From the NCBI GenBank assembly GCA_013399015.1, contig VWZX01010896.1:374337-438336 (forward strand): a stretch of 64,000 nt of DNA, in the 5' to 3' direction. This DNA comes from Galbula dea (Eukaryota; Chordata; Aves; Piciformes; Galbulidae). Made by a program: the position numbers and the translations under genes. The notes below the pieces were generated by a model that saw only the letters and a program-made list of their open reading frames with translations, had not been told where the DNA came from and did not search any database. Below are positions 59,101 through 64,000 of the stretch, piece after piece (within the stretch, counting starts at the first letter, position 1; each line of letters opens with the position of its first letter).

Positions 59101-59878
59101 CCCTAGCTCCAGCCTCCTCTCAGGGAGGTGCAGAGAGTGAGGTCTCCCCTGAGCCTCCTCTTCTCCAGCCTAACCAACCCCAGTTCCCTCAGCTGCTCCT
59201 CACCACCCTGGTGCTCCAGACCCTTCCCCACCTTCCTTGCCCTTCTCTGCACACACTCCAGCACCTCCATGTCCTTCTTGGAGTGAGGAGCCCAAAGCTG
59301 AGCCCAGGATTGGAGCTGTGGCCTCCCCAGTGCCAAGCCCAGGAGGCCAATCCCTGCCCTAGCCCTGCTGCCACCCTAGTGCTGCTCCAAGCCAGGATGC
59401 TCTTGGCCACCTGGGCCTCATCTTCAGCCCTGAGGAAGGAAATGGGGACACCAGGGCCAGGTGGGCAGTGGTGCCTGAGCTGGGTGTCACCCCCAGGCGG
59501 CCGGAGAGCTCCTTCCTGTGGGTCCAGGCTCCGCTGCGCTCCCTGCGCCACAGCCTCTGGAGGCGCCACCGCTGCCGGATCAGCCTGGGTCTGGCCGCGC
59601 TGCTGCTCATCGCCCTCCTCCTCACCTTCGTCTATGCAGCCCCAGTGAGCTCGGGGGGGGGCACAGCAACCCCCTCAGACCCCTCCCTCCCTGCCTGTCT
59701 GCCTGGGAAGCTCCCCCTGAGCTCCCCCTCTCCTTCCTTGCAGGGTTATTTGGCCATGAAGCTGGTTAACCCCCTCCAGAGCTTGCACTTTGCTGGGGGT
59801 GAATATCACCCAGCTCCTGGTGATCACCCAGCTCCTGGAGAACATCACCCCCCAGCTCCTGGTGCTAGCTGGTGGTAA
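42271..59878 (+). CDS. FER1L5: Fer-1-like protein 5 (ferlin family)
   Basis: About 50 exons encode roughly 1,980 residues in ferlin order: C2A, C2B, C2C, FerA/FerB, DysF repeats, C2D-C2G, C-terminal transmembrane helix. Ferlins are tail-anchored, Ca2+-dependent phospholipid-binding proteins of membrane repair and fusion; FER1L5 is linked to myoblast fusion and endocytic recycling. The start (42271) opens MLRLLVASAH, aligning with the myoferlin and dysferlin N-termini. The assignment to FER1L5 rather than dysferlin or myoferlin rests on position between KANSL3 and LMAN2L. Nearly every intron is under 500 bp and many are minisatellite. The model is broken at C2C (N at 44485) and by a false duplication (52760-54614). 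The stop TAA is at 59876-59878. Exon coordinates are given in the block entries. Confidence 0.95.
43500..43690 (+). repeat. GGGACATGGGGATGTGG minisatellite, intron 7
   Basis: Diverged units with a longer period near 80 bp (GAGATACATGGCCATGGGGA recurs as GAGATATATGGCCATGGGGA). A similar array is at 45240-45400 in intron 16. Confidence 0.82.
44199..44632 (+). CDS. FER1L5: FER1L5 C2C region, incomplete
   Basis: The first exon, approximately 44199-44327, encodes MEDEDIEANLLQPSPCAATL and LRIYHAEDLPQ, matching the start of ferlin C2C. A later exon, 44589-44632, encodes LPPICDEIQLAILSG, matching its end. The central DPFVEVSF-like strand and NPEWNQ segment are not found. A weak exon may lie at 44407-44478. 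The N at 44485 sits in this interval, so missing sequence is the likely cause rather than true loss. Exon borders here are uncertain. Confidence 0.6.
44778..47465 (+). CDS. FER1L5: FER1L5 central exons: end of C2C, FerA, FerB, start of DysF
   Basis: Exons 44778-44854, 44948-45036, 45120-45233, 45478-45655, 45736-45860, 45951-46042, 46269-46458, 46662-46817, 47108-47221 and 47302-47465 join in phase. Landmarks: VLGTATLDLSQIS, GFLPCFGPTFLPFYG, VAYRGRVLLELS, the FerA/B-like GVFYSATMVPGG and FELSLGNYGDTSDVTCKPAS, HYLPWYGDKPVV, and FerB MPDVVLWLLQGGRRVACARV. The last exon ends in the first DysF motif GWRWDGPWVVEP. Introns 16, 20 and 21 are minisatellite. Confidence 0.92.
46460..46615 (+). repeat. 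About 48-bp tandem repeat, intron 20
   Basis: Four diverged units of GGCTGGAAGGGCTCATCACT plus GTGATGAGTTG. The GATGAGTT segment is the most constant part. Confidence 0.8.
46840..47100 (+). repeat. CCATGTCCCTACCCATGTCC minisatellite, intron 21
   Basis: C-rich tandem array filling nearly all of intron 21. It is one of the few FER1L5 intron arrays that is C-rich on the coding strand. Confidence 0.82.
47550..49033 (+). CDS. FER1L5: FER1L5 DysF-domain exons
   Basis: Exons 47550-47664, 48005-48107, 48184-48347 and 48869-49033. They encode the tryptophan/arginine pairs typical of DysF: GGEWEPG, GWHVTEDWRVD, KTFHTHRHRRWLRTRRRD, AWEYGSLWGCRFHLRP and CRRRRWQRHMVP. Human dysferlin carries many disease mutations in this fold. 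Donors GTTGGG (48348) and GTAGAA (49034) are weak but keep the frame. Confidence 0.9.
47715..47990 (+). repeat. GGAGGGGACATGGAGCAGAT minisatellite, intron 24
   Basis: About fifteen diverged units of 18-21 bp fill the intron before the exon at 48005. Confidence 0.82.
48400..48720 (+). repeat. GGTGGCAGGGATGGGGGTGA minisatellite, intron 26
   Basis: G-rich diverged array filling most of the intron before the exon at 48869. A similar G-rich array at 49050-49290 (GGGATGGAGGGATGCAGG units) fills intron 27. Confidence 0.82.
49439..51933 (+). CDS. FER1L5: FER1L5 exons for C2D and C2E
   Basis: Exons 49439-49553, 49656-49733, 49810-49991, 50556-50714, 50799-50897, 51499-51648 and 51735-51933. C2D: FFQLRCYIFQAMDLA, VLPGTLDPLWDQTLLFQ, VMVEVFDQDG. 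C2E: VLAWGLRGLRRGVRAPSLEV, ATNPNFPINAFLLTLHLPVE, APIRLRVLDRRDFGYWPEVG. The calcium-loop DPYA of other ferlin C2D domains reads DPVA here. The last exon ends in a Pro/Gly/Gln-rich run. Introns hold a 59-bp tandem array and several G-rich minisatellites. Confidence 0.9.
50090..50330 (+). repeat. 59-bp tandem repeat, four near-identical units
   Basis: The landmark CAGGGCTGGCTGGGATGG recurs every 59 bp at about 50103, 50162, 50221 and 50280. Units are almost identical, so expansion is recent. It lies in FER1L5 intron 30 within a longer G-rich array (50020-50510). Confidence 0.9.
50920..51400 (+). repeat. GGGACAAGGATGGGGACAGG minisatellite, intron 32
   Basis: About 480 bp of purine-rich diverged units on the coding strand, filling the intron before the exon at 51499. 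Confidence 0.82.
51985..52200 (+). repeat. CCCATCCCTGCCCC minisatellite, intron 34
   Basis: C-rich tandem array with longer units such as CCTGGTACCCCCTGCCCCAT, in the FER1L5 intron before the microexon. Confidence 0.85.
52240..52599 (+). CDS. FER1L5: FER1L5 acidic linker exons before C2F
   Basis: A 26-base exon (52240-52265, AAPWGRIAQ) is needed to restore phase between 51933 and 52356. It is followed by 52356-52397 (ILPEIITKKGNANK) and 52477-52599, which encodes an acidic run EEEEQEDEDEEEDDWWSKYY, the ferlin linker ending in the conserved DWWSKYY. The microexon is supported by phase and splice sites only. Confidence 0.78.
52760..54614 (+). other. False duplicate (incomplete haplotype copy) of part of FER1L5
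   Basis: 52760-54155 equals 54616-56011 at a constant offset of 1856 bp, and 54157-54614 equals 56467-56924. Single Ns mark both joins (54156, 54615), and the 455 bp of 56012-56466 are absent from the first copy. Few differences are seen, for example 53160 A/G, 54364 C/A and 54381 T/C, two of them synonymous. It repeats exons at 53101-53232, 53311-53466 and 53552-53643, cuts one at 54155, and repeats 54372-54520. As placed it would break the frame. Confidence 0.92.
54957..57052 (+). CDS. FER1L5: FER1L5 C2F exons (intact copy)
   Basis: Exons 54957-55088, 55167-55322, 55408-55499, 55953-56123, 56682-56830 and 56913-57052 form a continuous frame: IYSCELEAVPEFEGLQDF, GLFRIYPLPEDPGVPPPPRH, VRVYIIQAFNLPPRDRNGL, CDPYVRVSLGTKTLGER, MDYDLLPPDQEVGTTTIDLE, CWRDQLPPSRALEHFARS and HLVPEHLETRTLY. 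The acidic calcium-loop residues (CDPYV, MDYD) are present. This copy, not 53101-54520, carries the full exon set. Confidence 0.92.
56200..56600 (+). repeat. About 45-bp AGAAGATGAGGTGGGCACAG minisatellite
   Basis: Eight or so diverged units (GGGTGGGCAGAAGAAGATGA, GGGGGTGGTTATGGGGTG). Most of this array is what the incomplete copy at 54156 lacks, so it probably caused the assembly break. Confidence 0.85.
57306..57327 (+). repeat. G22 homopolymer
   Basis: Twenty-two uninterrupted G residues in a FER1L5 intron, 72 bp before the exon at 57399. Confidence 0.95.
57399..59878 (+). CDS. FER1L5: FER1L5 C-terminal exons: C2G, transmembrane helix, lumenal tail
   Basis: Exons 57399-57487, 57581-57676, 57767-57908, 58176-58275, 58411-58613, 58693-58802, 59497-59644 and 59744-59878. 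Landmarks: KVQMWVDIFPASLGPPGPPV, LRCVVWNTRDVDL, DIHYRSLQGDGAFNWRFVF, the C2G loop VWDNDKFSADDFLG, GWWPC and AEERPAGKGRENPNM. The membrane anchor is RISLGLAALLLIALLLTFVY. After YLAMKLVNP the tail adds about 33 residues rich in HPAPG repeats and ends in SWW. Confidence 0.92.
57978..58143 (-). mobile_element. CR1 fragment abutting a FER1L5 acceptor
   Basis: AGGATCATAGCATGGTTTGG starts the reverse-oriented 3' end. The fragment stops about 32 bp before the exon at 58176. Confidence 0.88.
58850..59440 (-). mobile_element. CR1 LINE fragment, class A
   Basis: Reverse-oriented, from GGCTGGAGAAGACCTTTAAG to TCTTGGCCACCTGGGCCTCA. It fills most of the intron between FER1L5 exons 58693-58802 and 59497-59644. 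Confidence 0.9.
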
Positions 59879-59951
59879 GAAGCACATAGCCAGTGTGGGC
59901 AAGCCCTGATGTGCCCCTACCAGGGATGCCACCCATCTCTGTCACCTCTCT

Positions 59952-59957
59952 AATAAA
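59952..59957 (+). terminator. FER1L5: FER1L5 polyadenylation signal
   Basis: AATAAA 74 bp after the stop codon, giving a very short 3' UTR. Confidence 0.8.
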
Positions 59958-60042
59958 GCCACCCCAGTGATGGCCACCGTGTCCCTAACTCTGTTGGCTG
60001 CTGAGGGAAGCAGCCTGACAGAGGAGCTGCTCCCTCCTGGGG

Positions 60043-60149
60043 GAGGGTCTGCATCATCCAGGCTTTCAAGCTGCCTCCTCAGGGCAGGAACAGGCTGATG
60101 AAGCCACCCAGGGGTGCTGGGCTGGGGGCCTCTGGCCTGTCCCCACCCC
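60043..60149 (+). pseudogene. Decayed fragment of a FER1L5 C2F exon and its intron
   Basis: 107 bp align without gaps to 53412-53518 (equally 55268-55374), that is the last 55 bp of the GLFRIYPLPE exon plus the start of its intron. About 89% identical by eye. The donor GT is changed to AT. It lies 165 bp past the FER1L5 stop and beyond its polyadenylation signal, so it is a nonfunctional duplicate. Confidence 0.85.
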
Positions 60150-60195
60150 TTGTCACCTGCTGGGTGAGCTCAGCATGTCACACACACACACAATG

Positions 60196-60201
60196 TTTAT
60201 T
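60196..60201 (-). terminator. LMAN2L: Likely LMAN2L polyadenylation signal
   Basis: TTTATT on plus reads AATAAA on the LMAN2L strand. It implies a 3' UTR of about 1.5 kb that ends some 230 bp from the FER1L5 3' end. A (CA)n run lies at 60179-60190. Confidence 0.55.
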
Positions 60202-61723
60202 CCAAGACACCAGTGACAGCTCCAGGGAGAGGTGACCACATCCTGCCCCTGTGGAGCAGGCAAAAGGCAAAACACTGGAAACAAATCTCTCCTTCCACAC
60301 CACAACCACCGTCGGGCACCTCCAAACCAGCTCCCACCTCCCCTGATGACAGCACCCACCCAAAAACACCATCCATGGTGTCCACCTGTCCTGGGTACCA
60401 CCAGGACCAAGCTGTGGGACAAGGACACAGCTCCAAGGACACCTAAAAAACTGTGGGACAAGGACACAGCTCCTGCAGACACCTGGAAAGCTGCAGGACA
60501 AGGCCACAGCTCCTTGGGACACCAGTTAGGAGGATGCTGCCAAGGCTAGGGCTGGCAGGGTGGCTCATTTGGCATCTTGATGTCCCCAGGGACCAACTGA
60601 CCTAATATCTCCTGCTGCTGGGTCCCTCCAGGGCCCCTGCCCCCTGTGTCATCACCTCAGGAGCCAAGGTGGCTGCAGCAGCCACGGGGAGGAGCAGTCC
60701 CTGAGGTAGGAAGAAACCAGGACTCCCTGCAAGGCAGTGCCAGCTCCTGCTGGAGGGAAGCATCCAGGCCCCCGCCGAGAGCCTCAGCTCCTCTTCCTGG
60801 GAGCGAGCACCGAGGGAGGGGCAGGGGAAAGGCTACCAGAAGCCAGGGACACATGCAGGAAGGGGAGGGTGTGGAGGTGCTGGGGGCATGCTCGGTGACG
60901 GTGGCACACTCGGTGAGGACCTGCGGGGCGGGGACAAGGGCTGAGCCCCGAGACACAGCCTCAGGGGGAGGCTGGAGGAAAAGGGAAGGCAGCTTTTCAA
61001 CCCAAAAATGTCCTAGCCCTGGCTCCTGGAAGGGATCAGTTGCTCCCCAAGGGGTGAGAGGTTCCCAGCTCCTGGAAGGGATCAGTTGCTCTCCAAAGGG
61101 GTGAGAGGTTCCCAGCTCATGCTGCCTTGTCAGCAGGGAACACTCAGCACTCCCTGCCCCAGAAGAGCAAAGCTGAGTGAGGAGCAGAGCAGAGAGGGCT
61201 GGGAATCCAAAGGCCAAGGCAGAGCAGTCCAGGCTCCAAAGCCAGGGATGGAGAAACAGCCAGGGCAGGGTGAACAGCTTGGGAAACCCCTCCTGGAAGT
61301 GCAACTGTTGGAGCCAAGGAGCTGTGGTGACACTGCAGGGGTCCCAGAGGCATCTGGAGAGGAGGTTTCCTGGGCTCCCTTCTGAAGCAGGATTCCACAG
61401 CTGAGCTGATGCCAGCTGCCCACATTTGGGCTCCTCAGAGGGCAGAGCAGACACAGCACAGCCTGAACAGCTCCCAGAGCAAAGCCCCTTCAGGGGCTGG
61501 CAGGCCTGGCCCTGCCCAAAAACACCACCCTGGGGATCCCCAGATCCCACCTGCAGTCCTGGAGCCTGGTAAGAAATGAAAAGGTGGCTGTGGCCCTGGG
61601 GGAAGTTCTGGAGCCCAGCTTGGCCCTGCTGGGGGTTCTCTCAGGCCAGCACCCTCTGGGCAGGCTGGGAGGGGTGGGAGGCAGGATGTGGCCAGCCAGG
61701 AGCCAGCCCTTGGCCATCCCAAG
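60202..61723 (-). other. LMAN2L: Probable LMAN2L 3' UTR
   Basis: No coding exon is seen in this 1.5 kb. It holds three tandem units of CTGTGGGACAAGGACACAGC at 60405-60525 and a two-copy direct repeat of about 52 bp at 61018-61120 (CTCCTGGAAGGGATCAGTTG). The minus-strand frame across it is open for nearly 300 codons but has no recognisable protein. Confidence 0.6.
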
Positions 61724-63841
61724 TCAGTAGAAGTGTTTCCTGCTCTGCTCCTGCCACTTGTTGTAGATGATGACTCCAATGACGATGGCAAAGACGAGGG
61801 CAATGAGGGAGAAGAAGACAATTAAGAAGAGAGCAAGGCCACTCATGGGCTCCAGAGGGGCCTCCACTGTGGGACAGAGGAAGGAAGAGAGGCTGTGAGA
61901 CCCTAGAGAGCACAGCACCCCAAAACCCCTGCACTGGTGGGGTTTAACCACCACCCCACACACCCCCAGTCAGGCTCAGCCCACCCCAGGCTTTGGCTTC
62001 CTGAAGCTCTCAGGCCCAGCTGCAGCTGTGGGAGGCCTCAGGGTGCACAGAGGGCTGGGAGCATGTCTGCAGTGGGAGCTTGGGAAGGGAGATGAGAGCA
62101 CTGAGGTTCAAACCTTCACGGGCTTACACTGGGGAAGGGTCTAGAGCACAAGGGTTGTGAGGAGCAGCTGAGGGAACTGGGCTTGGTTAGCCTGGAGAAG
62201 AGGAGGCTCAGGGGAGACCTTCTGGCTCTCTGCAGCTCCCTGAGAGGAGGCTGGAGCCAGGGGGGGCTTGGGCTCTGCACCCAGCTGATGGGACAAGAGC
62301 AAACAGCCTCAAGCTGTGCCAGAGGAGGTTTAGGTTGGGCATAAGGAACAATTTCTTCCCTTAAGTAGTGGTTAGGGCCTGGCCCAGGCTGCCCAGGGCA
62401 GTGGTGGGAGCCACCATCCCTGGAGGGGTTCAGAAGCCCTGGAGATGTGGTGCTGAGGCCGTGGGGCAGTGGCCATGGTGCTGTTGGGTCAATGGTTGGG
62501 TCTGATCTTAGAGCTGCAGCTCAGTGAGATGATGTGGACTCTGCTCCATGATCCTACAAGTCTTCCTAGATCCCTGCTGGTCCCACCTGCCCCTGGGTGA
62601 AGCCAGCAGCTCCTACTCACTTCCTGGCAGCTTCAGGTTGTCCACAACTGGCAGGTAGACCTCTCTGTCTCGCTTCTCCTCCTCGGGCGTGCGCTCCACC
62701 GTCAGCTGGTAGAGCTTCAGGGAGATGATGTCGTGGTTGTCTGCAAGCAGAGCAGAGATGTGGCCAGAGCTGCCCCCAACCCACTCCAGAACCCTGGAAT
62801 CCCACAATGGGGTGGGAAGGGACCTTTGGGGATCACCCAGGCCAACCCCCTGCTCCAGCAGGGGCACCCACAGCAGCTTCACCACCAGCACCTCCAGCTG
62901 CCTTGGGAACCTCTCCCCAGGAGGAGACTCCACAGCCTCTCTGCAAAGCCTGGGCCAGGGCTCTGCACCCTCACACCAAACAAGCTTCTCCTCCTGCTCA
63001 GCTGGAACCTCCTGGCTTCCAGTTGGTGCTCAGTGCCCCTTGGCCTGGCCCTGGGCACCACTGAGCAGAGTCTGGCCCCAGCCTCTTGCCCCCAGCCTTC
63101 AGCTCTTGCTGGGCATTGAGCAGCTCCCCTCTGGGGCTGCTCTTCTCCATGCTCACTGGAAAGCAGGCTCTCAGCCTTGCCTGGCTCTGCCCAGGGGTTC
63201 AAGTGCCACAGGCAGCACTGGGGAGTGTTATCACCCCCAACACAGGGCCCTCTGCCAGCAGGAACCTTTAAGCTACTTAAACTGGAAAGCAGCAGCCCAG
63301 ACAAGGAGATCATCTGACTGAAACCCAAAGGGAATGTGTTAGCATCAGCCTCACGAGGTCTTTACTTCCTTGGCTGGGGATGGCAGAGGTATTAGCAGGA
63401 CAAGGAGTGCTCCACAACAGCTTCCAACTCCCCAGGGGAAAAAAAAAAACAGAGAGAGAAAAGGAACTTTTGTTGGGAGCCAACAATGGGCCCAGACACC
63501 AGCCATCAATGTGCTTTTGTAGTGGAGGAGCTCAAACTGGGCTTAAAAACTGCCCAGGGAGGCAGAGCAAGGGAAGGTCAGGCCCCAAAGCACCTCCACC
63601 AGTGCCAGGAGAGAAGTGCTGAAGGGGGCAAAGAGCTTTAGCTCCTGCAAAATCTGCTTTCCACCTGCAGCAGCGTTTCCAGGCAGGGCTGCCTGAGACA
63701 CAAGGCTGGGAAGCCTGTGGCAGTACCTGAGAGGTCTCCAGTGACAGAGGAAGTCCCAAAGTAGTAGCCCCGGGGCAGGTGGACGCCTGGCACGTCGATG
63801 CAGTCTCTCCACTCCTGCTTCCCGTCGATATCGATCAGAAC
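61724..63841 (-). CDS. LMAN2L: Lectin, mannose-binding 2-like (VIPL), C-terminal exons
   Basis: Three exons, phases matched: 63727-63841 (VLIDIDGKQEWRDCIDVPGV, LPRGYYFGTSSVTGDLS), 62621-62740 (DNHDIISLKLYQLTVERTPE) and 61724-61866 (SGLALFLIVFFSLIALVFAI, then the cytosolic tail YNKWQEQSRKHFY). VIPL is a type I membrane L-type lectin of the ER that binds deglucosylated high-mannose glycans and helps glycoprotein export. The signal peptide and most of the lectin domain lie beyond the right edge. Sequence identity and the neighbour FER1L5 favour LMAN2L over LMAN2. The tail ends RKHFY where the mammalian protein, as remembered, has RKRFY. Confidence 0.95.
62125..62560 (+). mobile_element. CR1 LINE fragment, class A
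   Basis: Plus-oriented copy in LMAN2L, from CTGGGGAAGGGTCTAGAGCA to TGATCCTACAAGTCTTCCTA, in the last intron. Confidence 0.9.
62795..63175 (-). mobile_element. CR1 LINE fragment, class B
   Basis: Reverse-oriented, GGAATCCCACAATGGGGTGG to CTCTTCTCCATGCTCAC, with the central 190 bp present. It lies in the LMAN2L intron, about 55 bp from the exon at 62621-62740. Confidence 0.88.
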
Positions 63842-63859
63842 CTGGGGAGAGGCAGCAGC

Positions 63860-64000
63860 TCCCTCAGCCCCAGGCCACACCCTGCTGCCCACCCTGCCCT
63901 CCCCAGGAGGCTCTGCCCAGCTGGCTCCCCTCTGCCCCCCAGCCAGCTGGCTCTCCCCCTGCCCTCCCCAGCTGGCTCCCCTCCTGCCCCCAGGAGGCTC
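63860..64000. repeat. CCCTGCCCTCCCCAGCTGGCTCC-type minisatellite
   Basis: Units with CCAGCTGGCTC or CCAGGAGGCTC recur every 25-35 bp in the LMAN2L intron and run off the window edge. Confidence 0.75.

Noticed and set aside
60657..61550. A 297-codon minus-strand open frame between FER1L5 and LMAN2L
   Set aside because: It lies in the probable LMAN2L 3' UTR, shows no recognisable protein, and GC-rich DNA often stays open by chance.
1..64000. Endogenous retrovirus, tRNA or rRNA genes
   Set aside because: No LTR pair, primer-binding site, gag/pol-like frame, tRNA cloverleaf or rRNA sequence was recognised. All mobile elements seen are CR1 fragments.

Overview
This is avian nuclear DNA: compact vertebrate genes with GT-AG introns, many of only 70-300 bp, about two dozen CR1 LINE fragments, G/C-rich minisatellites in most short introns, and assembly gaps. 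CR1 covers roughly 15% of the window and more than a quarter of the largest gene. That is high for a bird and would suit a CR1-rich lineage such as woodpeckers and relatives, but this is inference. Short introns and minisatellites suggest a microchromosome.

Five protein-coding genes alternate in strand. (1) 75-7617, minus: a kinase of the SLK/STK10 (germinal centre kinase V) family; its last exons lie beyond the left edge. (2) 11544-14696, plus: ARID5A. (3) 15579-41424, minus: KANSL3, 21 coding exons. (4) 42271-59878, plus: FER1L5, about 50 exons. (5) 61724-63841, minus: the last three coding exons of LMAN2L; the rest lies beyond the right edge. ARID5A-KANSL3-FER1L5-LMAN2L is the gene order and orientation remembered for human 2q11.2, so the block is conserved synteny. 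The kinase is the exception: mammals have no SLK/STK10 gene there as far as I recall, and its neighbours suggest a third whole-genome-duplication copy kept in birds.

The genes do not form a pathway. The kinase should act at the actin/ERM cortex, ARID5A is an inflammation-linked DNA/RNA-binding protein, KANSL3 belongs to the NSL histone acetyltransferase complex, FER1L5 is a C2-domain membrane-fusion protein of muscle, and LMAN2L is an early secretory pathway lectin. Their layout suggests paired regulation: head-to-head pairs at 7618-11543 and 41425-42270, and tail-to-tail pairs at 14697-15578 and 59879-61723.

The assembly is imperfect. There are N runs at 10118-10400 and 41459-41673 and single Ns at 9989, 44485, 54156 and 54615. 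A 128-bp sequence is repeated on both sides of the first gap. In FER1L5, 52760-54614 is almost certainly a false second copy of 54616-56924. I found no new system. The most interesting biology is the extra SLK/STK10-type kinase with a doubled basic motif, a decayed FER1L5 exon fragment downstream of that gene, a longer KANSL3 C-terminus, a repeat-derived FER1L5 tail, and mosaic or internally deleted CR1 copies.
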